A stretch of 64,000 bases of DNA from Parvibaculum sp963975745 (GCF_963975745.1 NZ_CAXBIB010000011.1:71214-135213); one strand, 5' to 3'; numbered from the stretch's first letter, positions 24,406 through 34,875 are shown. A program made the numbers and translations. Notes: a model not told the origin generated them from the letters alone.

Positions 24406-25212
24406 ATGGCTGAATTCAGCGAGATTCTCTTCGAAACGCCCGAGCCGCATATCGCGCGGGTGACGCTCAACCGGCCGGCCCAGATGAACGCCTATACGAC
24501 GCGGCTCTGCGAGGAGCTTGTCGAGGCGATCGATATCTATCTGCGCGACGACGAACTGCGTTGCCTGATCCTGACCGGCGCCGGGCGCGGCTTCTGTTCG
24601 GGCGGCGACATCAGCGGCGCCGACGAACATCATGCCGAATTGATGTCCTCGCAGCTTTCGCATGGCCGCGAAATGCGCGACGGCATGCACCGCGTCATCC
24701 TCGCCCTGTCGCGTCTCGACAAACCGACCATCGCCATGGTCAACGGGCCGGCGGTTGCCGGCGGACTGACGCTGGCGCTCTCCTGCGATCTCAGGATCGC
24801 CGCGGACACGGCCAAGCTCGGCGACACGTCAGGCCGCTTCGGGTTGCTGCCGGACGAAGGCGGCGCCTGGCTCTTCCCGCGCTTCATGGGGCTCGATCTC
24901 GCCCTCAAGATGACCATGCTGGCGGAAGTCTACAGTGCCGGCGAGGCCGAGGATCTCGGTCTCGTCACCGAAGTTGTGCCCGCTGCCGAGCTCGAAGCCC
25001 GTGTCATGGAGCTTGCCCGCGAGCTTGCCCTGCGGGCGCCGCTTGCCGTCCGGCTCTCCAAGTCGATGATGATGCGCGGCCAGGGCATGACCCTCGAACA
25101 ATCGCTGGGCGATGCAGCCCTGTCGGTGATGATCGCCAACCCGAGCGCCGATGTGCGGGAAGGCGTGAAAGCCTTTTTCGACAAGCGGATGCCGAAATTC
25201 ACGGGCAGATAA
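24406..25212 (+). CDS. Enoyl-CoA hydratase/isomerase family protein
   Basis: A 268-aa crotonase-fold protein, paralogous to its divergent neighbour. IARVTLNRPAQMNAY, the oxyanion loop GAGRGFCSGGDISG, MVNGPAVAGGLTLALSCDLR and LLPDEGGAWLFPRFMG (with the acidic catalytic position) are visible, as is the C-terminal trimerisation helix region. The ATG at 24406 follows GGGAGG. The two proteins share C-terminal endings (FTGR), consistent with duplication and divergence. Exact acyl-CoA substrate unknown. Confidence 0.85.
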   Translation: MAEFSEILFETPEPHIARVTLNRPAQMNAYTTRLCEELVEAIDIYLRDDELRCLILTGAGRGFCSGGDISGADEHHAELMSSQLSHGREMRDGMHRVILALSRLDKPTIAMVNGPAVAGGLTLALSCDLRIAADTAKLGDTSGRFGLLPDEGGAWLFPRFMGLDLALKMTMLAEVYSAGEAEDLGLVTEVVPAAELEARVMELARELALRAPLAVRLSKSMMMRGQGMTLEQSLGDAALSVMIANPSADVREGVKAFFDKRMPKFTGR

Positions 25213-25246
25213 TCTCGCTCTGCGACAAGATGTTCGGTCAGCAAGC

Positions 25247-25705
25247 ATGGCGCGTCTGCGCGATTGCCACTATGTTTTTTCGATGGGGGCGATTGGCAAA
25301 TATGATGACCACACTTCGGGACGGACGGCGGGGCTGACCGTCGCTCGTGCCTTGGCGGTGTTTGCGCTGCTGCTCCACATCGCGCTGCCGACCGTCCTGC
25401 AGATGGCCGGGCCGGCCACGCAGGCACTCTTCGAGACGGTCATCTGCACCGGCGGCGAGAACAGGACGATCTATCTCGACGCCGACGGCAATCCGGTCGA
25501 GCCGGTCCCGGCCGGCACATCGCACGACTCCGGTTCCTGCCTGCATCATTGCGGGGCCATGCTCGCTTCAACATTTGCCCATGCCGCATCAGGCTGGGCG
25601 CCGCCCATGATCGCCGTGCCGGTTGCCTATCTTGTTGCAGCAATCGTTCCAATGTCCGCTCAGCCGCGTGCACCTCCAGCGGCCTCCGGCGACGCACATC
25701 GTTGA
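25247..25705 (+). CDS. Putative small membrane or periplasmic protein with an HHC motif
   Basis: A 152-aa frame with one clear hydrophobic helix near the N-terminus (LAVFALLLHIALPTVLQMAG) and another near the C-terminus (MIAVPVAYLVAAIVPMSA). Between them lies SGSCLHHCGAM, a cysteine/histidine cluster reminiscent of small DUF2946-type proteins linked to metal handling. The start is uncertain: the ATG at 25247 and an in-frame ATG at 25283 both lack good ribosome sites. It lies alone between a crotonase gene and a PLP-dependent enzyme gene. Function unknown. Confidence 0.5.
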   Translation: MARLRDCHYVFSMGAIGKYDDHTSGRTAGLTVARALAVFALLLHIALPTVLQMAGPATQALFETVICTGGENRTIYLDADGNPVEPVPAGTSHDSGSCLHHCGAMLASTFAHAASGWAPPMIAVPVAYLVAAIVPMSAQPRAPPAASGDAHR

Positions 25706-25760
25706 TGCCCGCCCGTCGCGATCTGCTAGTCTTCCCCCTTCAACCGAGGGGAGAAGACGG

Positions 25761-26996
25761 ATGGGCACGACAATGCCGGAAAAGGGTACGGACTGGGCGG
25801 CACTGAAAGCCGAAATGACGGAGCGCGCGCAGGGCGACGTCAAATGGCGAGACGGCAAGACCGCCGTCTACGTCTTCAATGCCGGGCCGGACGTCGCGGA
25901 GGTCCAGAAGGAAGCCTATACGATGTTCATGTCCGAGAACGGGCTTGGACCGATGGCCTTTCCCAGCCTGAAGCAGATGGAGGACGAGGTCGTCGGCATG
26001 GGCCTTGCGCTCCTCCATGCGCCGGAGGGGGCGGCCGGCAACATCACCTCGGGCGGCACGGATTCGATCACCATGGCGGTCAAGACCGCCCGCGACCATG
26101 CGCGGAAGGAAAAAGGCGTCACCGGCCGCTGCAATATCGTCGCGCCCTGGTCGGCGCATCCCGCTTTCGACAAGGCGGCGAAGATGATGGAGATCGAGAT
26201 GCGGCGCGTCCCTTGCGCCGATCTGGTGGCCGATGTCGCGGCCATGGAACAGGCGGCCGACGCCAACACCATCATGCTGGTCGGCTCGGCGCCCTGCTTT
26301 CCCTACGGGTTGATCGATCCGATCGTGGCGCTTGGCGAGATGGCGGCGCGCAAGGGTCTCTGGCTTCATGTCGATGCCTGTGTCGGCGGCTATATCGCGC
26401 CTTTCGTGCGCATGAACGGCGGCGACATTCCGCCTTTCGATTTCGAGGTTCCAGCCGTGCATTCGATGTCGGCCGACCTGCACAAATACGGCTATTGCGC
26501 CAAGGGCGCCTCGACGGTGCTCTTCCGCTCGGAAGCCTTGCGCGCGCACATGATCTTCGACTGCGCCGACTGGCCGGGCGGACGCATGGTGACGCCGACA
26601 CTGGCCGGCACACGCCCCGGCGGCGCCATCGCGGCGGCCTGGGCGGTGATGAACTTTCTCGGCGTCGAAGGCTACCGCGCCAAGCACCGGCAGGTCACCG
26701 ATGCCCGCGAAGCGATCGAGACCGGCATCGCGAAACTCGGCTTCCGCGTGCTCGGCCGGCCGCAGCTTGGCCTGATCGCCTTCACGCATGATGAGGTCGA
26801 CCCCTTCGCCGTCTGGGGCAAGCTGTTCGAGCGCGGCTGGTTTACGAGCCTCACCACCGAGCCCAAGGGCCTGCATCTGATGCTCTCGCCCTTCCACGCG
26901 CAGGTGACCGGCACCTATCTCACCGATCTCGAATGGGCGCTGGGCGAGGTGAAGGCCGGGAACGAAGGCAAGAAGCGCGAGGCACGCTACAGCTGA
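25761..26996 (+). CDS. PLP-dependent lyase/decarboxylase, sphingosine-1-phosphate-lyase-like
   Basis: A 411-aa fold-type I PLP enzyme. TSGGTDSITMAVKTARDHA binds the cofactor phosphate, D205 in HVDACVGG contacts the pyridine nitrogen, and K242 in MSADLHKYGYCAKG forms the Schiff base. The HKYGY-KG signature and the TSGGTDS loop are those of the sphingosine-1-phosphate lyase branch of group II decarboxylases. It may cleave a long-chain amino-alcohol phosphate; an amino-acid decarboxylase role is the alternative. The start has GGGGAG. An acyl-CoA ligase gene follows after 86 bp, which could activate the fatty product. Confidence 0.78.
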   Translation: MGTTMPEKGTDWAALKAEMTERAQGDVKWRDGKTAVYVFNAGPDVAEVQKEAYTMFMSENGLGPMAFPSLKQMEDEVVGMGLALLHAPEGAAGNITSGGTDSITMAVKTARDHARKEKGVTGRCNIVAPWSAHPAFDKAAKMMEIEMRRVPCADLVADVAAMEQAADANTIMLVGSAPCFPYGLIDPIVALGEMAARKGLWLHVDACVGGYIAPFVRMNGGDIPPFDFEVPAVHSMSADLHKYGYCAKGASTVLFRSEALRAHMIFDCADWPGGRMVTPTLAGTRPGGAIAAAWAVMNFLGVEGYRAKHRQVTDAREAIETGIAKLGFRVLGRPQLGLIAFTHDEVDPFAVWGKLFERGWFTSLTTEPKGLHLMLSPFHAQVTGTYLTDLEWALGEVKAGNEGKKREARYS

Positions 26997-27082
26997 CGCT
27001 GCGTCAGCTGTCGCCGCCCGATGACAAGGCCGCGGGCGCTGCTACACTTCGGCCAACAAGAATGTCATCCGGGGAGGCGACG

Positions 27083-28633
27083 ATGGGCGAAGCGGTGGTG
27101 CGGTCGGGCGCGCGCGTGGTGGATCATGCGGCGCTGGCGCTGCGGGCGGCGAAGGCGGCGGGCGGCTTCCGCAGTCTCGGCATCGGCCCGGGCGATGTCG
27201 TCGCGGTCTATCTCCGGAACGACTTTCCCTTTTTCGAGGCCTCGGTCGCGGCCGGTCTGGTCGGCGCCTATTCGACGCCGGTCAACTGGCACAATTCGCC
27301 CGACGAGGCGCGCTACATCTTCGAGAATTCGGGCGCCAAGGCGATCGTCATCCATGCCGATCTCTATCGCGGCATCGAAAGGGCAATCCCGAAGGACGTG
27401 CCCGTCTTCCTCGTCGCGACACCGCCCGAGATCATGTCCGCCTACGGCATATCGGCGGAAGCCGCCGCGCTGCCGGCCGGCACCGAGGACTGGAGCCGCT
27501 GGCTCGAGCAGTTCGAGCCCGTCGCGGCCGGCCCCGCCGAGCCGCCCGGCTCGATGATCTACACCTCGGGCACGACCGGCCATCCCAAAGGCGTGCGCCG
27601 GGCGCCGCCGACGGCCGAGCAGGCGGTGGCCTGGGGCGCCATCATCGGCCAGGTGATGGGCTTCAACGCCGCCTATGGCGAACCGCAGGAGATGGTGACC
27701 GTCGTCACCGGGCCGATGTATCACTCGGCACCCAATGCCTACGGGCTCTATGCCTTTCGCGTCGGCGCCAATGTCATCCTCGAGCCGCGTTTCGATCCGG
27801 AGGAACTGCTGCAGATGATCGAACGCCACAAGGTCACGCATCTGCACATGGTGCCGACCATGTTCGTGCGGCTGCTGAAGCTGCCGGACGACGTGAAGAA
27901 GAAATACGATCTCTCCTCACTGCGCTTCGTCGTGCATGCGGCGGCGCCCTGCCCGGTCCATGTCAAGCAGGCGATGATCGAATGGTGGGGTCCGGTCATC
28001 AACGAATATTACGGCGGCACCGAAACCGGCGCGGTCGTGTTCTGCAATTCGGAGGAATATCTCGCCCATCCCGGCACGGTCGGCAAGGCGGTCGAGGGCG
28101 CAAAGGTCATGGTGATCGACGAGAATGGCGCCGAGCTCTCGCAGGGCGCCACCGGCGAGGTCGTCTGCCGCACATCGACCATTCCCGACTTCACCTATCA
28201 CGGCGACGACGAGAAGCGGCGCCGCGCCGAAAAGGCCGGCCTGATCTCGCTGGGCGATGTCGGCTATCTCGACCAGGACGGCTTTCTCTATCTCTGCGAC
28301 CGCGCCAAGGACATGGTGATTTCGGGCGGCGTCAACATCTACCCGGCCGAGATCGAGGCCGAGTTGCACAAGATGCCGGGTGTCGGCGACTGCGCGGTCT
28401 TCGGCATTCCGGACGACGAGTTCGGCGAGGCGCTCTGCGCCGTGGTGCAGCCGCAGCCGGGTGCCGCGCTCACGGAGGCCGATGTGAGGACCTTTCTGCG
28501 CGAACGCATCGCCGGCTACAAGGTGCCGCGTCTGGTCGAGTTCAGGACCGACCTGCCGCGCGAGGATTCCGGCAAGATCTTCAAGCGCAAGCTGCGCGAG
28601 CCCTATTGGGAGAAGGCCGGCCGGCAGATCTGA
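27083..28633 (+). CDS. Acyl-CoA synthetase (AMP-forming)
   Basis: A 516-aa adenylate-forming ligase. The ATP loop YTSGTTGHPKG, the EYYGGTETG adenine motif, SLGDVGYLDQDG and the hinge DRAKDMVISGGVNIYPAEIE are intact, with the catalytic lysine in GKIFKRKLR near the C-terminus. It should activate a fatty or aromatic acid to the CoA ester. I start it at the ATG at 27083, five bases from GGGGAGGCG; the frame remains open 50 codons upstream but is low-complexity. It follows the PLP enzyme gene in the same direction. Confidence 0.88.
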   Translation: MGEAVVRSGARVVDHAALALRAAKAAGGFRSLGIGPGDVVAVYLRNDFPFFEASVAAGLVGAYSTPVNWHNSPDEARYIFENSGAKAIVIHADLYRGIERAIPKDVPVFLVATPPEIMSAYGISAEAAALPAGTEDWSRWLEQFEPVAAGPAEPPGSMIYTSGTTGHPKGVRRAPPTAEQAVAWGAIIGQVMGFNAAYGEPQEMVTVVTGPMYHSAPNAYGLYAFRVGANVILEPRFDPEELLQMIERHKVTHLHMVPTMFVRLLKLPDDVKKKYDLSSLRFVVHAAAPCPVHVKQAMIEWWGPVINEYYGGTETGAVVFCNSEEYLAHPGTVGKAVEGAKVMVIDENGAELSQGATGEVVCRTSTIPDFTYHGDDEKRRRAEKAGLISLGDVGYLDQDGFLYLCDRAKDMVISGGVNIYPAEIEAELHKMPGVGDCAVFGIPDDEFGEALCAVVQPQPGAALTEADVRTFLRERIAGYKVPRLVEFRTDLPREDSGKIFKRKLREPYWEKAGRQI

Positions 28634-28637
28634 GCGG

Positions 28638-28661
28638 CGCTGTTGCGGCACCGCAACAGCG
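28638..28661 (+). terminator. Weak hairpin after the acyl-CoA synthetase gene
   Basis: CGCTGTTGCGG and CCGCAACAGCG form an 11-bp dyad with only two bases between the arms, immediately after the stop codon. No T tract follows, so it could be a rho-dependent pause or an mRNA 3' end protector rather than a classic terminator. Confidence 0.4.
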
Positions 28662-28686
28662 GCGGCCGTTCAACGAAAATTCATAT

Positions 28687-28723
28687 CTGACATCTTGTCA
28701 GTTTGTGCATTGCAACATATCCT
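28687..28723 (+). promoter_or_regulatory. Promoter with overlapping operator-like palindrome
   Basis: TTGTCA (28695-28700) and TATCCT (28718-28723) are 17 bp apart. A perfect dyad, CTGACA-TCT-TGTCAG (28687-28701), overlaps the -35 box. Two direct TTGCAAC copies (28710-28716 and 28725-28731) surround the -10 box. It drives the 73-aa protein gene at 28815 and perhaps genes beyond. The repressor is unknown; the nearby MarR protein is a candidate. Confidence 0.45.
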
Positions 28724-28814
28724 GGTTGCAACAGAAAGCGGCGCCGTATCAGGCGCCCTGTCCACGGAAACGGCCGGGCCGGGCTCTCGCAACCCCCAGT
28801 GAGAGGCACGTCCC

Positions 28815-29036
28815 ATGTCCACCGCGCAGCACCCCGTCTCCCCCCTCGCCCCCGAAGCCCGCCCGCTGGCCCCGGGCCTCGCCGCCCGCGCCGGCCGCCT
28901 CGCCCGTGCCCTCAAGGCCCAGGCCGCCCGCACACGCGCCGAATTCAATCTTTCGGACGCACTGGCCGCGGCCGGCTACACGCTGCTCTGGGTCTATTCG
29001 GCCAGTCTGATCGTCTATATCGCCGGCCTCTACTGA
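28815..29036 (+). CDS. 73-aa single-pass membrane protein of unknown function
   Basis: A small protein with a proline- and arginine-rich N-terminus (about residues 1-45) and one strongly hydrophobic C-terminal helix (AAGYTLLWVYSASLIVYIAG). The ATG at 28815 is preceded by GAGAGG at a good distance. I do not recognise a family. It has its own promoter-like region with a palindrome and lies just upstream of the MarR gene. Confidence 0.6.
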   Translation: MSTAQHPVSPLAPEARPLAPGLAARAGRLARALKAQAARTRAEFNLSDALAAAGYTLLWVYSASLIVYIAGLY

Positions 29037-29116
29037 CCCCACGCCGGGCGCCCGGGCTTCCCGGGTGCCCGGCGGCCAGAGGCGGCCCTTGCGCGGCGTC
29101 AAGCCGGACCGATATG

Positions 29117-29131
29117 ATAAGCAATGCTTAT
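29117..29131. promoter_or_regulatory. Candidate MarR-family operator
   Basis: ATAAGCA-A-TGCTTAT is a perfect 15-bp palindrome about 40 bp before the MarR gene start. A -10-like TATGAT (29113-29118) overlaps its left edge. MarR dimers typically bind such 14-18 bp AT-rich palindromes over their own promoters, so autorepression is likely. Confidence 0.6.
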
Positions 29132-29170
29132 TAGAAGTCAGGCCCTTAGACAGCCATGCAGGGTATCGCC

Positions 29171-29707
29171 ATGCCCGGAGTGAAAATCGACCTTGCCGCC
29201 GAAGCCGCGCGTCAGCCGGCGGCCGGCACCGCTTCCGACCAGAACCCCGAACGCGCCACCGGCTTCCTGCTGCGCGACAATTCGCGGCTGATGCGGGTCG
29301 CCTTCACCGAGCGCGTCAGCGGCCTGACCCAGGCGCAATGGGGGGCGCTGGCCCATCTCTCGCGCCATCAGGGGCTCAACCAGGTGGGGCTGGCCGATCT
29401 GCTCGAAGTGCAGCCGATCACCGTCGCGCGGCTGGTCGACAAGCTCGCCGCACTCGGCCTGGTCGAGCGCCGGCCCGATCCGCGCGACCGGCGCGCCCAG
29501 CAGCTATTCCTGACCGGCAAGGCGCAGCCGCTGCTCGACCAGATGTGGGACGCGGGCGACGAGATTCTCGACGCGGCCTTTTCAGGCTTCAGCGAGAGCG
29601 AACGCCAGGACTTCATCGAGATGATGGTGCGGATGCGCGCCAACCTGTCGCGTCTGGCACAGGGCAAGGGCAACGGGCGCCGCGGCCGCGACGGTCCGCT
29701 GGGTTGA
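29171..29707 (+). CDS. MarR-family transcriptional regulator
   Basis: A 178-aa winged-helix regulator. The helix-turn-helix lies in GLADLLEVQPITVARLVDKL, followed by the wing VERRPDPRDRRAQQLFLT with the characteristic D-R pattern. I prefer the ATG at 29171, eight bases from AGGG; the ATG at 29156 in the same frame is possible. A palindrome 40 bp upstream is a likely self-operator. The metallo-hydrolase gene follows after 50 bp and may be co-regulated. Confidence 0.82.
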   Translation: MPGVKIDLAAEAARQPAAGTASDQNPERATGFLLRDNSRLMRVAFTERVSGLTQAQWGALAHLSRHQGLNQVGLADLLEVQPITVARLVDKLAALGLVERRPDPRDRRAQQLFLTGKAQPLLDQMWDAGDEILDAAFSGFSESERQDFIEMMVRMRANLSRLAQGKGNGRRGRDGPLG

Positions 29708-29757
29708 AGCGCGGCGCCGGACGGTCCATTCTCCCGCCCGCAACCGGGAGTATGCAC

Positions 29758-30669
29758 ATGGCCGTCGAGATTCCTTACGTCCGCGACATCAGCTTCGAAT
29801 ACGGCGCCTGCGACGAGGTCTCGCCGCTGATCCGCCGCGTCGTCGCCGACAATCCCTCGGCCTTCACCTTCAAAGGCACCGGCACCTATATCATCGGCCA
29901 TGGCGAGGTCGCGGTGGTCGATCCGGGTCCGCTGCTGATGCCGCATGTCGAGGCGCTGCTGGCCGCGCTCGAGGGCGAAACCGTCTCCCACATCCTGATC
30001 ACCCACACCCATTCCGACCATTCGCCGGCCGCAAAGCCGCTGAAATCGCTGACCGGCGCGCCGACCTATGCCTTCGGACCGCATGGCGCGGGCATGGAAG
30101 GCGCCGGCGCCGACGATGTGAAGGTCGAGGAAGACGGCGACATGGCGTTCAGGCCGGATGTCGAAATCCGGCATGGCGACATTCTCGAAGGCGAGGGCTG
30201 GAGCGTCGAATGCGTCTACACGCCGGGCCACACCTCGAACCATATGTGTTTCGCGCTGCGTGAGGAGAAGGCGCTCTTCACCGGCGACCATGTGATGGGC
30301 TGGTCGACCAGCATTGTCAACCCGCCCGACGGCAACATGAAGCGCTACATGGAATCGCTGAAGCTGCTGCTGACCCGTGACGACGAGATCTACTGGCCGA
30401 CACATGGGCCGGCGATCCGCGACCCGAAGCCCTTCGTGCGCGCCTTCATCGCCCATCGCGAGGAACGCGAGCAGCAGATATTGAAGCAGCTCGCCGCCGG
30501 CCGCACGCGGATTGCCGACATGGTGCCGGTCGTCTATGCCGCGGTCGACAAGCGGCTCTACCCGGCTGCGGCGCGCTCGATGCTCGCCCATATCGAATAT
30601 CTGGTCGAGCGCGGCGTCGTCACGACCGAGGGCAAGCCGACGCTTGGGGCGACCTACCGGCTCGCCTGA
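29758..30669 (+). CDS. MBL-fold metallo-hydrolase with C-terminal winged-helix region
   Basis: A 303-aa member of the metallo-beta-lactamase superfamily. The metal motif HTHSDH lies at 83-88, the next histidine in YTPGHTSNHMCF, the bridging aspartate in LFTGDHVMGW and a final histidine in YWPTHGP. About 60 C-terminal residues resemble the helical extension of LACTB2-like proteins. The start at 29758 is seven bases from GGGAG; the ATG six bases earlier is too close. It overlaps the convergent DUF1499 gene by 16 bp. Substrate unknown. Confidence 0.83.
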   Translation: MAVEIPYVRDISFEYGACDEVSPLIRRVVADNPSAFTFKGTGTYIIGHGEVAVVDPGPLLMPHVEALLAALEGETVSHILITHTHSDHSPAAKPLKSLTGAPTYAFGPHGAGMEGAGADDVKVEEDGDMAFRPDVEIRHGDILEGEGWSVECVYTPGHTSNHMCFALREEKALFTGDHVMGWSTSIVNPPDGNMKRYMESLKLLLTRDDEIYWPTHGPAIRDPKPFVRAFIAHREEREQQILKQLAAGRTRIADMVPVVYAAVDKRLYPAAARSMLAHIEYLVERGVVTTEGKPTLGATYRLA

Positions 30670-31412
30670 CCTGCCGCCAGCTCCTTTTTCAACGCGTCGC
30701 GGAAGGTGCGGATGCGGTTGGCATTGGCGCCGAGATCGCTGATGCCGACGCGCGAGACCGACCGGATGTCGACCGCCGCACCGTCACCGCGTTCGGTGAC
30801 GCGGATCGCGACATCGTCCCGGAAGTTCATCACCCGCGTCGTCGCCGTCGCCTCGATCAGGCCTGTCTCGGGGTTCATTGCGACGATGGCCCAGCCGAGA
30901 TCGCGCGCCGTTTCGACCGCGGCCTCGAAGACCCGGCCCGGCTGTTCGGCCAGCATGATCGTGGTGATATCGGGATAGGCCTGTGCCTGCAACGCGGCGA
31001 GGTCTTCCGGCGCGGCGCGGTCGAGCGGATTGCTGCCTTCGCCGCGCAGCGCGACCACCGCATCGAATGACGGCGGATTGTCGAGATCGGTCGTGATGTC
31101 ATGGATGCCCGGCACCTGCGACCCGGCAAGGATCGCCTGCACCACCGGCGCGGCGACCAGCAGGCCGAGAACAAGGCCGGCAATGGCAAGGCGCGCGCCG
31201 CTGCGGTTCGACGTCATGGTGCGGATGATGCCCGCCGCCGAAACGACGACGCCGACAAGACCCAGCGCGGCGGCCAGTGCCAGGCCGCGCACGGCAATGC
31301 CGAAATGAATGAGCTCGGTGCGATTGCCGATGACGCAGACCGCCAGCACGACAAGCGCCGCAACCGCGATCCACAAACCCCATTTCGCCAGACGCGATGG
31401 CTGCCTGCCCAT
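30654..31412 (-). CDS. DUF1499-family membrane protein
   Basis: A 252-aa protein with about three transmembrane helices in residues 8-95, then a soluble DUF1499 domain marked by GIHDITTDLDNPPSF, TATTRVMNFRDDVAIRV and RSVSRVGISDLGANANRIR. The family is widespread in proteobacteria and its function is not established. The ribosome site is GGGGGAC. The previous gene on this strand (acyl-CoA ligase, 31475) is separated by a terminator, so it is probably transcribed on its own. Confidence 0.8.
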   Translation of the reverse strand: MGRQPSRLAKWGLWIAVAALVVLAVCVIGNRTELIHFGIAVRGLALAAALGLVGVVVSAAGIIRTMTSNRSGARLAIAGLVLGLLVAAPVVQAILAGSQVPGIHDITTDLDNPPSFDAVVALRGEGSNPLDRAAPEDLAALQAQAYPDITTIMLAEQPGRVFEAAVETARDLGWAIVAMNPETGLIEATATTRVMNFRDDVAIRVTERGDGAAVDIRSVSRVGISDLGANANRIRTFRDALKKELAAGQASR

Positions 31413-31430
31413 GATTTCGTCCCCCTGAAA

Positions 31431-31460
31431 ATTTCGGGCGGGTACTCATGGACCCGCCCG
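31431..31460 (-). terminator. Terminator of the leftward acyl-CoA ligase gene
   Basis: CGGGCGGGT and ACCCGCCCG form a perfect 9-bp stem with an 8-base loop. On the minus strand it is followed by GAAATTTTC. It lies 15 bp past the ligase stop codon. Confidence 0.65.
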
Positions 31461-31474
31461 TCTTGTCGCCGGTC

Positions 31475-33115
<1,641 letters not shown>

Positions 33116-33203
33116 CGATCGGTCCCTCTCGTCCTCTGTGGCGTCCCCGCCGGGGCAAGCCCGGCATGGCCCCGTTCGGGGCCTGTTTGGCGGGCAGTCT
33201 AGA

Positions 33204-33247
33204 GCGTTTTCCGGCGAAGTGGGAACCGGTTCGCCGCAAGAAAACGC
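33204..33247. repeat. Dispersed nested palindrome (GCGTTTTC...GAAAACGC type)
   Basis: GCGTTTTC (33204-33211) pairs with GAAAACGC (33240-33247); inside, GGCGAA (33213-33218) pairs with TTCGCC (33230-33235). From memory, elements of this form are very frequent between genes in Hyphomicrobiales genomes. It lies in the 302-bp gap between the divergent ligase and amidase genes; the rest of that gap shows nothing else clear beyond the amidase leader. Confidence 0.75.
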
Positions 33248-33417
33248 GACGCAAAACAAAAATCCGGTGCCCGTTCCGCCCGGCCGGGCGGGACAACGGG
33301 CGCCGGGGGCCTTTCGGCGGCCTCACAACGGCCCGCCGTGGCGTTTGCCTTGCTTTCCGGCCGCCCCGCCCCTTCTAATGGGACAACAAAACAACAGGAT
33401 TTCAGGGGGCTTTATCG

Positions 33418-34875
33418 ATGACCGATCTTCATTTCCGCTCGGCCAGCGATCTTTCGCGGATGATCCGCCGCCGCGAGATCGGTTCGGCGGAGCTGACCGA
33501 TCACTTCATCGCCTGGATCGAAAAGCACGATCCGAAGATCAATGCGGTCGTCGCGCGGGATTTCGATGGCGCGCGCAAGGCCGCGAAGGCGGCCGACGCG
33601 GCGCTGGCGCGTGGCGAACTCCAGGGGCCGCTGCACGGCCTGCCCTTCACCATCAAGGATGCTTACGAGGTCGCTGGCCTCACCTCCACCGGCGGCAATC
33701 CGGTCTGGAAGGATCATGTGCCGGCAAGAAGCGCCACCGCCATCGAACGGCTGCAGCGCGCCGGCGCCATCGTTTTCGGCAAGACCAACGTGCCCTATCT
33801 TTCGGGCGATTTGCAGAGCTTCAACGAGATCTACGGCACCACCAACAACCCCTACGCGCTCGATTGCGGTCCCGGCGGTTCGTCGGGCGGCTCGGCGGCC
33901 GCGCTGGCGGCCGGCTTCACCGCGGCCGAGTTCGGCTCCGATATCGGCGGCTCGATCCGCACCCCGGCCCATCTCTGCGGCGTCTTCGGCCACAAGCCGA
34001 GCTATGGCATCGTGCCGAAGCGCGGCCATCTCGGACCGGCGCCCGGCAATCTTCATGAGAGCGATCTTTCGGTCGCCGGTCCGCTGGCCCGGTCGGCCGA
34101 AGACCTCGGCCTGCTGCTCGACATCGCGGCCGGTCCGGGCTGGGCCGATGCCGCCGGCTGGAAGCTCGACCTGCCGCCGGCCCGTGCCGCACGCCCGCGC
34201 GATCTGCGCGTCGCGGTCTGGATCGAGGATTCCTTCTGCGACATCGACCGCGAAAGCGCCGCGCTGCTGACCGATGCCGCCAGGGCACTCGAAGCGGCCG
34301 GTGCCCATCTCGACTGGCAGGCCCGGCCCGATTTCACGCTGGCCGAGATCACCGAGACCTATCTGGTGCTGCTGCATTCGCAGACCGGCGCCGGCATGCC
34401 CGACAGCGTGCGGGCGCGCTGGGCCGAGATCCGCCGGAACGCCGCGCCGGACGACAGGAGCCATCAGGTGCTGCAGGCGATCGGCGGCACGATGAATGTT
34501 GCCGAACAACTGGTCTGGAAGGAACGCCAGGCGCAGTTGCGCCGCAAATGGCAGGACTTCTTCAAATCATATGATGTGGTACTGGCGCCGGTGCTGATGC
34601 GCCCTGCCTTCGAGCACGATCACCAGTCGAACTGGCACAAGCGCGTTCTCGATGTGAACGGCATCCAGCGGCACTACATGGATGTGCTGATCTGGGCGGG
34701 ACCCGCCGTCGTCTCCTACCTGCCGGCCTCGGTCGCGCCGGTCGGCCTCACCTCGGAAGGCAAGCCCGTCGGCATCCAGATCATCGGCCCGCATCTCGAA
34801 GACCGCACGACGATTGCGGTGGCCGGCATGTTCGAGGAAATCCTCGGTGGGTTCAAACCGCCGAAGGGGTGGTGA
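33418..34875 (+). CDS. Amidase (amidase-signature family)
   Basis: A 485-aa serine amidase with the Ser-cisSer-Lys triad: the lysine in LPFTIKDAYEVAG, the glycine-serine stretch GPGGSSGGSAAALAAG and the nucleophile region GSDIGGSIRTPAHLCG. The length is typical. It hydrolyses carboxamides to acids and ammonia; the substrate is not predictable. It has a GGGGGC ribosome site. The gene downstream (34903) is compositionally foreign, so it is unlikely to be functionally linked. Confidence 0.88.
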   Translation: MTDLHFRSASDLSRMIRRREIGSAELTDHFIAWIEKHDPKINAVVARDFDGARKAAKAADAALARGELQGPLHGLPFTIKDAYEVAGLTSTGGNPVWKDHVPARSATAIERLQRAGAIVFGKTNVPYLSGDLQSFNEIYGTTNNPYALDCGPGGSSGGSAAALAAGFTAAEFGSDIGGSIRTPAHLCGVFGHKPSYGIVPKRGHLGPAPGNLHESDLSVAGPLARSAEDLGLLLDIAAGPGWADAAGWKLDLPPARAARPRDLRVAVWIEDSFCDIDRESAALLTDAARALEAAGAHLDWQARPDFTLAEITETYLVLLHSQTGAGMPDSVRARWAEIRRNAAPDDRSHQVLQAIGGTMNVAEQLVWKERQAQLRRKWQDFFKSYDVVLAPVLMRPAFEHDHQSNWHKRVLDVNGIQRHYMDVLIWAGPAVVSYLPASVAPVGLTSEGKPVGIQIIGPHLEDRTTIAVAGMFEEILGGFKPPKGW

